Source: DASVCN01 sp040905665
Lineage (GTDB): Bacteria; Deinococcota; Deinococci; Deinococcales; Trueperaceae
Reading direction: 5' to 3'
Assembly (NCBI GenBank): GCA_040905665.1
Contig: JBBDRD010000028.1
Span: 1 to 64,000 of the forward strand
DNA length: 64,000 nt
Made by a program: the position numbers and the translations under genes. Positions 51,029-59,292 of the stretch are shown here, piece by piece (the first letter of the stretch is position 1; each line of letters opens with the position of its first letter). The notes beneath the pieces were generated by a model. It did no database searches and was not told the DNA's origin. It worked only from the letters and a program-made list of their open reading frames with translations.

Positions 51029-53464
51029 TCAGGCGGTTCCGTATTCCCGCTGTAGGGTCTGGATCCGGGCTCGTATGAGAGGAACCCGTGGGTCGCGGGG
51101 GTGGAGTGCTTGCAAGCTCGCCTCCCAGACCTCGAGGTCGTCGTCCCACAGTCCGGCCGCGGAGTAGAGGGCCTCGGCGTCCCCGCTCATCAGCACGCTC
51201 TCCCTTAGGGCCTGGTCTAGTTGTTCGCCGATCTCGCGTATGCCGGGAAGGCTGCTTCGGGGCAAGACGCTACCGTTGACGAGTGCGACGGCCTCCCGGA
51301 TCCTGCCGGCCTTCAGATACTCCTGGACCTCCAGGATGTCGATGGTGAAAGGTACGTCGATTCGATACGGGTTGTCGCTGATAGGAACCCGACTTCGCAG
51401 GTGGCTCACGTGCGAGCGCAGGGTGCCGGGGCTCACTCGATCATCGTCGTGGAGGAGGAAGGCGTGAAGTGAAGCGTAGTCGAGTCCCTCGGGGTGCAAC
51501 GCGAGCGCCACCAAGATCTCCCAGTGACGGCGCGTAAGGTGTACTTCGTTTCCTTCCAGGCGGGCGCTGCTTCGGCCCAGTACCTTGAGCTCGAGCACCG
51601 AATTGCGACCGCTGCCCAGACCCATCCAGACCTTGTGAAACACGTCGGGCGGCCCGCTGAGCACGCGCAATGCCGTCTCACTGAGGCCTTGTAACTTCTC
51701 GCGCAGGTCGGCCGGGATCTCGGCTAGTCCCTCCGGCCGCGCTAACAGGTAGTGGAGGGCGGCCATGGCGCGTTGTTCGAAGACCAGTCGACCGTCATCG
51801 ATAATCTGCTTGAGCGTTGCCGGCGCCTCGTGGGGCAGCTTGAAGGACTGAACCATACCCAGTGCCAGCTTTGACCGCAGGTCGAGTACGTCGGGCACGC
51901 CAGCGCTGAGGGCCACCGCAGACTCGGCGACCTGACTAGCCTCGTCCAACCGTTTCAGCTCGAGAAGACTCCTTACGTGCTGGAATGCCCGCAGACCCTT
52001 CTGAGTACGCGGAGCGGTTGCTAGATTGGCATGGGTATACTCGCAGGCCAACTGAGCATTGCCTTCCAAGCGTTCTAGATCGGCCAATACGGTGCGATAT
52101 CCAACGGCGAGACGCGGAAGCAGATTCTCTACGGTGGAGTGAAGGTCCTGCAACTGATCCTTAAGGCCCCCGATATCGCCATGCATCATGCGGGCAAAAG
52201 CCAATTCGTTGTAGAGAGCCAGGCGCCTGACTCCATCTCGCAATCCGTGCTCGTCATAGAGTTGAAGCCCCCAGCTGGCCCAGGTGCGGGCGGCCTGAAA
52301 GTCGCCCAAGTGAAGGAACCGGGCGGCTAGAGTACTCGCTGCACGGGCGCACGCATAAGCGTCGCCCTCCAACTCGGCCTGAGCTACGCTCCGCGTAAGA
52401 AGAACGATGCCCTCTGTAGGATCGGGATTCATGCGCCCGTACTGCCAAAGCGTAAGTGGCGTGGGAAGAGCTTCTACCGCCCGAACTGCCTCCCGGAGTG
52501 CCTCTTCGTACGGGGCGAAAGGGGCATATCGCGAGCGTAGCTCGGGAGCCTCGAACCTACTCAGATAGTGTCTTGCGCGTGGAAGAACGTCTTTAGCGGT
52601 CCCCACCTGGTGAGCAGCTACCAAGGACCATTCGAGGGTGCTCTCTCGGTCCTGGAAGTCGGCTGGCAACATGCTCAAGAGGATGTGTAAGCGAGGCAGA
52701 AGTCCCTGCTGCTGAAATTCCGGACCGGCTTCGTGTAGGAGTTCCTCCACGCGCTCAGGAACGTGTTCTGCGGCTACTTCCAGGGCATCTGTCCAGCGAC
52801 GCATGTGAAGCATGCCTTCAAGGACATCTTCGGGCAATTCGTACCGCGAATTTGGCTCCGGATAAACCCAGCCGTCTCCGAGAGGGATGCGGAGCCCCGG
52901 CAGCTCTGCGTGTTCATGCATCTCGACCAGAAAGGTCGTATAGGCTCCTCCACTTGAAGCGTGTAGCTCCGCTACGTCCAGGGCGCTCAGCCCGCGCGGG
53001 GCAAGCTCCCGCGCCTCCGACAGTGTCATACGCAGCTCTTCGACACCCAAGTGAATAGCTTCGCTCAGATCCAGTTCCGACTCGACGAGTAGCCAAACCC
53101 CGAAACCCGACCGGCAGGCCTCGACAGCGGCTACTGCAAAGTCTGGAGCGAGATCGGCGCCGGAAATTACAAGGGTGAACGGTGGCAGCTGATCCCGCCG
53201 CAGGGCCAACGTCCTAAGGTGCACCTGGTAGGGAAGCGCATGCTGAAGAAGGTTTCCTGCGACTGCTTCATTTACGGCAGCTGCCAAACGATTGCCAATT
53301 ACGATCGGTTCTTTTGCTTCTCCTCGCCCGACCGCCAACCAGGCAACCGGATGATCTCGCCTTAACCGCTCTACTAGGAAGGGTGCGCCGTATTCCTCAC
53401 CACCGTGCAAGACGAGCGGTTGATCGGAGACTGGGCAGAGGCGAAAACGCGAATCGAGCCACAC
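51029..53464 (-). CDS. SARP/MalT-like regulator with degenerate P-loop
   Basis: An 811-residue protein. Residues 10-200 resemble the NTPase domain of MalT/STAND regulators, including LDVAELHASSGGAYTTFLVE, but the Walker A position reads VLHGGEEYGAPFLVE with no Lys-Ser/Thr, so ATP binding is doubtful. Residues 230-600 are helical TPR-like repeats. Residues about 625-700 form an OmpR/SARP-type winged helix with EVHLTRRHWEILVALALHPE and TLRSHVSHLRSRVP. It is probably a ligand- or peptide-responsive transcription factor. GTG 53464 has TATTCT seven bases upstream. Confidence 0.78.
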   Translation of the reverse strand: MWLDSRFRLCPVSDQPLVLHGGEEYGAPFLVERLRRDHPVAWLAVGRGEAKEPIVIGNRLAAAVNEAVAGNLLQHALPYQVHLRTLALRRDQLPPFTLVISGADLAPDFAVAAVEACRSGFGVWLLVESELDLSEAIHLGVEELRMTLSEARELAPRGLSALDVAELHASSGGAYTTFLVEMHEHAELPGLRIPLGDGWVYPEPNSRYELPEDVLEGMLHMRRWTDALEVAAEHVPERVEELLHEAGPEFQQQGLLPRLHILLSMLPADFQDRESTLEWSLVAAHQVGTAKDVLPRARHYLSRFEAPELRSRYAPFAPYEEALREAVRAVEALPTPLTLWQYGRMNPDPTEGIVLLTRSVAQAELEGDAYACARAASTLAARFLHLGDFQAARTWASWGLQLYDEHGLRDGVRRLALYNELAFARMMHGDIGGLKDQLQDLHSTVENLLPRLAVGYRTVLADLERLEGNAQLACEYTHANLATAPRTQKGLRAFQHVRSLLELKRLDEASQVAESAVALSAGVPDVLDLRSKLALGMVQSFKLPHEAPATLKQIIDDGRLVFEQRAMAALHYLLARPEGLAEIPADLREKLQGLSETALRVLSGPPDVFHKVWMGLGSGRNSVLELKVLGRSSARLEGNEVHLTRRHWEILVALALHPEGLDYASLHAFLLHDDDRVSPGTLRSHVSHLRSRVPISDNPYRIDVPFTIDILEVQEYLKAGRIREAVALVNGSVLPRSSLPGIREIGEQLDQALRESVLMSGDAEALYSAAGLWDDDLEVWEASLQALHPRDPRVPLIRARIQTLQREYGTA

Positions 53465-53471
53465 GGACGTC

Positions 53472-53477
53472 AGAATA
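53472..53477 (-). promoter_or_regulatory. -10 element of the SARP-like regulator gene (leaderless type)
   Basis: TATTCT on the minus strand, seven bases before GTG 53464. Confidence 0.45.
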
Positions 53478-53633
53478 TGTCAGTCGACTTGCTGCTGCAC
53501 GTGCTATGAGATTCCACAGGCCCCCGGCAGTAGGTGCAAGGCGAGGAAAAGTCGATGACCTATCCTCGCTCTCTGCATCATTCGAGACCCAGCGACCGAT
53601 ACGAGAAGTACCGACCGTGGCGATGAACCTTCG

Positions 53634-53804
53634 TCAGGCTTGTCGTTGAAGAGCCGTCTGTAACAACTGCCGGGCCAACCGGCGTTCACACTTCACGGTT
53701 GCGATCGCGTCAGCAAGTTCTACATCCCGAACCAATATTCGGGCGTCTCGCACCGTAAAGCGTCTGCTCCCTCGGAAAACTCGTACAGCCTGTTCTCTAT
53801 CCAT
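53634..53804 (-). CDS. Small basic hypothetical protein, 56 residues
   Basis: Starts MDREQAVRVFRGSRRFTVRD at ATG 53804 behind an excellent Shine-Dalgarno (aggggaggt), and contains ADAIATVKCERRLARQLLQT. It is highly basic and helical, with no membrane segment. The longer open frame upstream overlaps the divergent small gene and is not coding. It lies between the SARP-like regulator and the exported-peptide gene. Family not recognised. Confidence 0.6.
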   Translation of the reverse strand: MDREQAVRVFRGSRRFTVRDARILVRDVELADAIATVKCERRLARQLLQTALQRQA

Positions 53805-53961
53805 AAACCTCCCCTTTCTGAGTCGATATTTTGCGGTTGAGTGCAAGTGTTCCCCATATACGGTGGCAATTTGGTGGAACTTAGAGCTCCTGAAAACGCA
53901 ACGGGAATTCAACAAGGGCGGTCGTAATCTCGTGCCAACGCAAGCCCACGGAGGAACACTT

Positions 53962-54141
53962 ATGAAGATCAGCAACGTTTCAGCAAATCCGAACGCAGGC
54001 ATCCGCTCATTCGGAGTCAAACTCGTGCTCGCCCTGATGCTGGCTGGCGCTCCGATTATGACCTTGAGCCTGGCTGCGTTCAATAGCGCCCCAGCAACCT
54101 TGGCGGGTCCCAGTTACCCCGACGACGTCGACCCCGGTTGA
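53962..54141 (+). CDS. Short exported peptide, 59 residues
   Basis: ATG 53962 follows ggaggaac at ideal spacing. The N-terminal part MKISNVSANPNAGIRSFGVK leads into a hydrophobic helix LVLALMLAGAPIMTLSLAAF, then a short tail ending TLAGPSYPDDVDPG. This is the layout of a signal peptide or membrane anchor with a small mature peptide of about 15-20 residues. It lies 22 bases upstream of the EAL gene and near a TPR-containing regulator, so a signalling role is possible but unproven. Confidence 0.6.
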   Translation: MKISNVSANPNAGIRSFGVKLVLALMLAGAPIMTLSLAAFNSAPATLAGPSYPDDVDPG

Positions 54142-54163
54142 ATTCACAGGCCCCCTCCCGACT

Positions 54164-54970
54164 GTGCCAATCGACTGCCAGTATGACGACGACCCGTTAA
54201 TAGGACTGAATTTCCAGTTCCAGCCGATCCTGGGAGCCGACGGCAAGCGTCTGCTTGCTTACGAGACCCTGGTTCGCCGTTCCCACAAGGACGGTACGAT
54301 CGAGGGGCCGGCAGGAATCCTGCCGGCCCTCATGAAGCCCAATAGGATAGAGGCGTTCACTCGCTACTCGCTGGAGTTCGCCCTCACGCGCCTGGACAGT
54401 GACCCGTACCTGCCGGCACTGTCGGTCAACCTCAGTCCACGGCAGGTCGAGTTGGCCGTGACGAACGAGGTAATAGCACGAGCGCCCATTGCCCTGCGTC
54501 GACGTCTAATGGTGGAGCTCACCGAAGACCCGATTTACGACCACATTTCGCTCACCTACGTTCTGCACGGTCTCACCGCCCTTGGAGTGCGGATCTTCCT
54601 GGATGACATCACGCCCAGGTCGGCGCAGCGCTTCACGGCCTTGCGCAGCGTCGTGCATGGACTGAAGCTGGACCGAAGCTTGCTGGCGTCGCTGGCCGCT
54701 TCCAACCTGACCGAAGCTGTGACGGATCTGATAGATGCAGCGAACAAGGCGGGACTACTCCTGGTGGCCGAAGGGGTCGAGGACACCGATGTGCTTCCCC
54801 GCCTGGCCGCGCGTGGAATCGCATTCTTTCAGGGGTTCGCGCTTGGGGAACCATGGTCCGAGCCTAAGGTTGCGAGACGAAGGATTCTCGCGCCTCGTAG
54901 CGCCTCCCTGATGCCCGAACCGGAGTTTGTGACGGCCCTTGCCGGTGCTAGGAGCGGTAAGCTCAACTGA
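54164..54970 (+). CDS. EAL-domain protein (c-di-GMP phosphodiesterase or binder)
   Basis: A 268-residue stand-alone EAL domain. The signature appears as YETLVR (Glu34; Thr instead of Ala). Other catalytic residues seem retained: Asn89 in SVNLSPRQ, Glu118 in VELTED, Asp147-Asp148 in FLDDIT, Lys168 in LKLDRS, Glu203 in VAEGVED and Gln223 in FFQGFALGEP. It could therefore hydrolyse cyclic di-GMP. There is no GGDEF, sensor or membrane segment. GTG 54164 is used, though no Shine-Dalgarno is visible; translation may be coupled to the short peptide gene. Confidence 0.8.
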   Translation: MPIDCQYDDDPLIGLNFQFQPILGADGKRLLAYETLVRRSHKDGTIEGPAGILPALMKPNRIEAFTRYSLEFALTRLDSDPYLPALSVNLSPRQVELAVTNEVIARAPIALRRRLMVELTEDPIYDHISLTYVLHGLTALGVRIFLDDITPRSAQRFTALRSVVHGLKLDRSLLASLAASNLTEAVTDLIDAANKAGLLLVAEGVEDTDVLPRLAARGIAFFQGFALGEPWSEPKVARRRILAPRSASLMPEPEFVTALAGARSGKLN

Positions 54971-55016
54971 CCCGATCATCATGATCAGAGCGAAAAAACA
55001 CCTGTTGTCGTAGACT

Positions 55017-56300
55017 TCAGCTGCTATCGACGATCTCGAGTATCAGTGGTTGAGCCGTTGCTTCGTCACCTATCGTGAAGGCCTGCTCGGCGAGAGCAGT
55101 AGCCTCCGCCAGGCCTCTCTCGTCCCGATGGAATAGCGTAACGAGTGGCTCTCCGGCCGCTACTTCCTGCCCTACTTTTGCCTGCAGCAACGCGCCGACC
55201 CCGTGGTCCACGACGTCGCCCTTGCGGCTCCTGCCACCCCCAAGTAACCCGACAGCTCGGCCGATGGACAGAGCGTCCAGCCTTGCGACTTGGCCCTGGC
55301 GCGGCGCACACACCACGGCCTCCCCTAGGGCCAGTTCGAGATGGTCCAGTGCCGAGCTGTCGCCACCCTGCGCCGATACCCACATTTCGAAGCGCTTAAA
55401 AGCCCGACCGCTCATTAGCAGGTTGCGAAGGTCGCCACGCGAGCGAGGCAGTCTGGCCGCTTCGAGTACTTGCTGGGCAAGGGCCAAGCACAACTCGGTC
55501 AGATCCTCCGGGCCCTCGCCCCGCAAGCAACGAACGGCTTCCTGAATCTCGATGGCGTTACCCACGGCTCTGCCGAGCGGCTGCTCCATGCCGGTGAGTA
55601 CTGCGCGCACTTCGCGGCCCGAGTGTCGGCCGATCGCGATCATGGTTAGCGCCAGCCTCCGCGCATCCTCGAGATTGCGAAGAAAGGCGCCGCTGCCCAC
55701 CTTCACGTCCAAGACAATCGCCTTGGCTCCGCCGGCCAGCTTCTTGCTCATGATCGACGAGGCGATAAGCGGCAGCGACTCGACGGTACCAGTGGTGTCG
55801 CGGAGGGCGTAGAGCAGACCGTCGGCCGGCGCCATCTCCTTCGACTGGCCGCTCACGACGACGCCAATCTCGGCGGCCTGCCGCAGGAACTCCGTATCGC
55901 TCAGTTCGCTGCGAAATCCGGGAATGCTCTCCAGCTTGTCTACCGTACCGCCGGTGTGCCCCAACCCCCGGCCGCTCATCTTGGCTACCGTAGCGCCGGC
56001 CTCGGCAAGAAGCGGGGCCAGTACCAGACTCGTTTTGTCACCCACCCCGCCCGTCGAATGTTTGTCGACCGTGTAGGGGAGGGTACTCAGGTCGAGAATA
56101 TCGCCGGACGCTGCCATCAACTCGGTGAGGTCGGCCGTCTCGCGCTCATCCATGCCCTGGAAGCACACGGCCATGAGCCAGGCCGCCATCTGGTAATCAG
56201 AAACGCTACCCGCAAGGTACCCGCTCAGAAACTCCTCGAGCACTTCGCGTGAATGACTCTCGCCGTTCCGTTTAGCAAGGATTACCTCTACTGGGAGCAT
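55017..56300 (-). CDS. Pyrimidine-nucleoside (thymidine) phosphorylase
   Basis: A 427-residue enzyme that phosphorolyses thymidine, uridine or deoxyuridine to base and (deoxy)ribose 1-phosphate. Motifs are DLTELMAASGDILDLS, VDKHSTGGVGDKTSLVLAPL, the long signature KMSGRGLGHTGGTVDKLESI, and SKKLAGGAKAIVLDVKVGSG. Length matches Pdp/DeoA (430-440). Substrate preference between DeoA and Pdp cannot be decided by reading. ATG 56300 has TAAGAT six bases upstream and no Shine-Dalgarno. Confidence 0.93.
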   Translation of the reverse strand: MLPVEVILAKRNGESHSREVLEEFLSGYLAGSVSDYQMAAWLMAVCFQGMDERETADLTELMAASGDILDLSTLPYTVDKHSTGGVGDKTSLVLAPLLAEAGATVAKMSGRGLGHTGGTVDKLESIPGFRSELSDTEFLRQAAEIGVVVSGQSKEMAPADGLLYALRDTTGTVESLPLIASSIMSKKLAGGAKAIVLDVKVGSGAFLRNLEDARRLALTMIAIGRHSGREVRAVLTGMEQPLGRAVGNAIEIQEAVRCLRGEGPEDLTELCLALAQQVLEAARLPRSRGDLRNLLMSGRAFKRFEMWVSAQGGDSSALDHLELALGEAVVCAPRQGQVARLDALSIGRAVGLLGGGRSRKGDVVDHGVGALLQAKVGQEVAAGEPLVTLFHRDERGLAEATALAEQAFTIGDEATAQPLILEIVDSS

Positions 56301-56306
56301 GTCGGC

Positions 56307-56312
56307 ATCTTA
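56307..56312 (-). promoter_or_regulatory. -10-like element of the pyrimidine phosphorylase gene
   Basis: TAAGAT on the minus strand, six bases before ATG 56300. Confidence 0.4.
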
Positions 56313-56374
56313 GCCGATGGCCGGCCGGCGGGCAGAGTTGGGTGATGGTGCTGGTCGAGGCCCAAAGTGACGCC

Positions 56375-57886
56375 TCAACGTAGTTGTCGCCTGGCTTCCT
56401 CGGCTTCATCCCAGGGCAGGGACTCATCGCCGCGCTCGAGCGTGCTCTCGTGCCCCTTGCCGGCCAGCAGAACGAGGTCACCTTCACGGGCCCGGGATAT
56501 GGCAGCGGCAATAGCCTCGCGCCGGTCGGTCACCCGCACCATTCTCTCGCTTGTCGCGCCGGCTTCGACCGCTCCGGCCTCCAACTCGTCGAGGATCGCT
56601 TCCAGACTCTCGCTGCGGTAGTCCTCCTCGGTAAAGAACGTTAGATCGGCGCCGGAAGCTGCCGCCCTTCCCAACGGCCGGCGTTTGCCGGGATCTCTCT
56701 CACCGGCAGCCCCGACTACCAACAGGATTCGGCCCCGTACCGCCGGCCGCAGAGCTGCCAGGGCCTTCTCGAGAGCCGGCCCGGTGTGGGCAAAATCGAT
56801 TACTACCGCGAACGGCGTGCTCTGGATCATCTGCATGCGGCCGGGAACACCGGGGAAGTTTGCCAAGCGCTCCACGAGCAGCTCCAACTCGACACCCAAG
56901 TGGCTCGCGGCTGCCAGCGCGGCGAGAGCGTTATGGACGTTGAACGTCCCCAGCATGGGTAGAAACGCCCTGCAGCGATGGGCTCCTGCCCGGACGTCGA
57001 AAGCCAGACCGGCAGGGGACTCTTTGACCGCTTCCGCTCGCCAGGAGGCCGAGTCATGCAGTCCGTAATCGATCACGGTGCCGGCTGTCGCCTTCGAAAA
57101 GACCGCGAACTCCGGGTCGTCGCGATTCAACACCGCTACCGGCGCGCGCCGCACCAGTTGGAGCTTCGCCTCTCGGTAAGCTTCCAGCGAGCCGTGATAG
57201 TCGAGGTGCTCGGCGCTCAGATTGGTCCACACCGCTACGTCGTAGTCGACTTCGTCCAGACGGTGCATGGCAAGCGCGTGTGAGCTCGACTCCAGCACTA
57301 CGTGAGTACAGCGGGCGTCGCGGAAGGCGGCCAGATACCCCTGCACCTCGCTGGCCTCGGGGGTGGTGAAGTGGCCCTCCAGTGGCAAGGCGACATCGTG
57401 CGCCCGCACACCTGCTGTGCTTATCAGCCCACAACGGACGCCAGCCGAAAGCAGATGATGCAGCAGGGTAGAGACCGTCGTCTTGCCGTCGGTGCCGGTG
57501 ATGCCCACGGTCGTCAATGATCGCGAGGGGTGGCCGTGGAAGGCAGCTGCCAGACGTGCCACAGCCACCCGGTCGTCAGAGACCCTCACGTAGGGTGTGG
57601 CTCCCCAGGGCAACGTAGGCCCGGCGTCTAGAACGCCTACTACCGCGATCGCGCCTCTTTCGATCGCCAAACGCGCGTAGCGGTGACCATCGAACTTAGC
57701 TCCGACTCTGGCTATGAAGATGTGGCCGGGTGCAACCTTACGATGGTCCTGAGAAACGCCGGTGACCGCCGACGCTGCTGCGGCCGCGACCGCGGTTGTG
57801 GCTGCATTCGCTCCGGTGGCGATTTTGGGTGGGGAGGCAGTGAGCCGAGTTCCCAGGGCGTCTGCCAGCAGTTCAGCCAGCGTCAT
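56375..57886 (-). CDS. murE: UDP-MurNAc-tripeptide synthetase (MurE)
   Basis: A 503-residue Mur ligase adding the third amino acid to UDP-MurNAc-L-Ala-D-Glu. ATP loop GTDGKTT is at 131-137; TTPEASEVQGYLAAFRDARC and WTNLSAEHLDYHGSLEAYRE are typical of MurE, and VIDFAHTGPALEKALA is the third-domain start. The DNPR motif of meso-DAP enzymes is replaced by EEDYRSE, consistent with lysine or ornithine, the latter used in Deinococcus. An Ala/Thr-rich segment around residues 24-41 is an unusual insertion. It is the last gene after two deoxynucleoside kinases. Confidence 0.9.
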   Translation of the reverse strand: MTLAELLADALGTRLTASPPKIATGANAATTAVAAAAASAVTGVSQDHRKVAPGHIFIARVGAKFDGHRYARLAIERGAIAVVGVLDAGPTLPWGATPYVRVSDDRVAVARLAAAFHGHPSRSLTTVGITGTDGKTTVSTLLHHLLSAGVRCGLISTAGVRAHDVALPLEGHFTTPEASEVQGYLAAFRDARCTHVVLESSSHALAMHRLDEVDYDVAVWTNLSAEHLDYHGSLEAYREAKLQLVRRAPVAVLNRDDPEFAVFSKATAGTVIDYGLHDSASWRAEAVKESPAGLAFDVRAGAHRCRAFLPMLGTFNVHNALAALAAASHLGVELELLVERLANFPGVPGRMQMIQSTPFAVVIDFAHTGPALEKALAALRPAVRGRILLVVGAAGERDPGKRRPLGRAAASGADLTFFTEEDYRSESLEAILDELEAGAVEAGATSERMVRVTDRREAIAAAISRAREGDLVLLAGKGHESTLERGDESLPWDEAEEARRQLR

Positions 57887-57932
57887 GGGCAGTGCGCGCC
57901 GTTAGTCCGGCTCGAGGGCAAAGGACGGTTCC

Positions 57933-58586
57933 TCATCGCTGTGGCGGCGGCTCCCCCTGCGCCACGGGCACCAGCGGCCTGCTTAGACCACGCCGCTCCA
58001 CCTGCTCCAGCACGTACGCGCGGTCGCCCTCCTGCTGCACGAAGTCGAGCTCGTCGGCGGGGATAACCAGCAGTTCGGAGAGGTCATACGTCCCGATCCA
58101 CCCCTTGTAAAGATGCCCGAGGCGCTCGAGGTACTCGTCGGCGATATTAGCCTCGTACGATCGGCCGCGTTGCCCTATGTGGCGGCGGAGGGTGGGTAAG
58201 GAGGCGTCGAGGTAGATGAGCAGGTCGGGTGGGCGTAGTGTCTTGCTGATTGCCTGGTACATCTGCTGGTAGCTTCGGTAGTCACGGACCGAGAGGATTC
58301 CTTCCTCGAACAGGTTGCGCGCGAAGATTGCGGCGTCCTCGTAGATGGTGCGGTCCTGGATCACACGCTGGGCGGGATTGACTTGCGCCAGGTGTTGTTC
58401 CAGCCGCTTGCCCAAAAAGAACATCTGCGAATGAAACGCGTAGCGCCGCATGTCGATGTAGAAGTCCTCCAGGTAGGGATTCTCCTCCACCGCTTCGTAT
58501 ACCGGCGACAGGCCGAAGGTGTCGGAAAGCAGGCGTGTGAGAGTCGACTTGCCGGCGCCTATGTTGCCGGCCACTGCAACGTACAC
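57933..58586 (-). CDS. Deoxynucleoside kinase
   Basis: A 217-residue kinase of the dNK/dGK-dAK family phosphorylating deoxynucleosides. The P-loop is GNIGAGKST (7-15), the catalytic region VIQDRTIYEDAAIFARNLFE contains the DRT motif, and the lid is HIGQRGRSYEANI. It starts with GTG immediately after the stop of a second dNK gene. Paired dNK genes occur in Deinococcus and in some Gram-positives. Base preference is not clear from sequence alone. Confidence 0.88.
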   Translation of the reverse strand: MYVAVAGNIGAGKSTLTRLLSDTFGLSPVYEAVEENPYLEDFYIDMRRYAFHSQMFFLGKRLEQHLAQVNPAQRVIQDRTIYEDAAIFARNLFEEGILSVRDYRSYQQMYQAISKTLRPPDLLIYLDASLPTLRRHIGQRGRSYEANIADEYLERLGHLYKGWIGTYDLSELLVIPADELDFVQQEGDRAYVLEQVERRGLSRPLVPVAQGEPPPQR

Positions 58587-59186
58587 TCAGGCCGCCTTTG
58601 CTTCCAGGATCTGGTCGAGCACCAGTCGGCGGTCGCTCTCGCTCGTTACGAAGTCGACCGATTCTGCTTCGATTTGGGTATACGGACCCTGGTACTGAGC
58701 AAAGTACTCGTCGTAGGCCAGGCCCAGGCGCTTGAGGTAGTCGGCCTCGATGTGACGCTCGAAGGGGCGACCGCGCCGGGCGATGCGCCCCAAGAGCAGC
58801 TCCGGGTTAGCCCGCAGGTAGACAACCAGGTCCGGCGTTGTTAACCGCGGTCGAAGTTGGCCGTACAGCTCTCTGTAAAGCTCCCATTCGGCGCCTGACA
58901 GGTTGAGCGACGCGAAGATGAAATCCTTGTCGAAAAGGTAGTCGGCAACGGTGTGCCGCTCGAACAGAGGTTGCTGATCCAGCTCCTGTAGCTGACGGAA
59001 GCGCGACAGCAGGAAGAACGTCTGGACCTGAAACGCGTAACGCTCCGGGGACTCGTAGAAAGGCGCGAGGAAGGGGTTCTCCTCCACGACCTCGAGTACC
59101 AGTCGGGCGTCCAGGGATTCGGCCAGAAGCCGGGTGAGGCTGGTCTTGCCCACTCCGATGACTCCCTCGATGACTATGTACGACAT
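58587..59186 (-). CDS. Deoxynucleoside kinase (second copy)
   Basis: A 199-residue paralogue of the downstream kinase. The P-loop is GVIGVGKTS (8-16); ERHTVADYLFDKDFIFASLN holds the catalytic region, and ARRGRPFERHIEADYLKRLG is the lid. It differs enough from its neighbour to suggest different substrates, for example purine against pyrimidine deoxynucleosides. ATG 59186 has tggaggt upstream. The longer open frame upstream is antisense to the divergent membrane-protein gene and not coding. Confidence 0.88.
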   Translation of the reverse strand: MSYIVIEGVIGVGKTSLTRLLAESLDARLVLEVVEENPFLAPFYESPERYAFQVQTFFLLSRFRQLQELDQQPLFERHTVADYLFDKDFIFASLNLSGAEWELYRELYGQLRPRLTTPDLVVYLRANPELLLGRIARRGRPFERHIEADYLKRLGLAYDEYFAQYQGPYTQIEAESVDFVTSESDRRLVLDQILEAKAA

Positions 59187-59209
59187 GCCGACCTCCACAA
59201 CCTCGCAAG

Positions 59210-59215
59210 AGTATA
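59210..59215 (-). promoter_or_regulatory. -10 element upstream of the kinase operon
   Basis: TATACT on the minus strand, 23 bases before ATG 59186. With the ggagg before the start, this gives a conventional leadered transcript, unlike many neighbours. Confidence 0.5.
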
Positions 59216-59275
59216 AACCCGGCCTGCACGCCGGCAGCGGGCGTGCCCGGTTCGGTCGCCCGGCCGCCCCTGTGC

Positions 59276-59281
59276 TACAAT
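59276..59281 (+). promoter_or_regulatory. -10 element of the CBS/CorC gene
   Basis: TACAAT, 11 bases before ATG 59293, implying a leader of about five bases. Confidence 0.4.
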
Positions 59282-59292
59282 TCCACCAATCG

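Noticed and set aside
54972..54985. GATCAT-ATGATC palindrome after the EAL gene, as a terminator
   Set aside because: The arms leave a loop too small to fold stably, and there is no T-tract on either strand.
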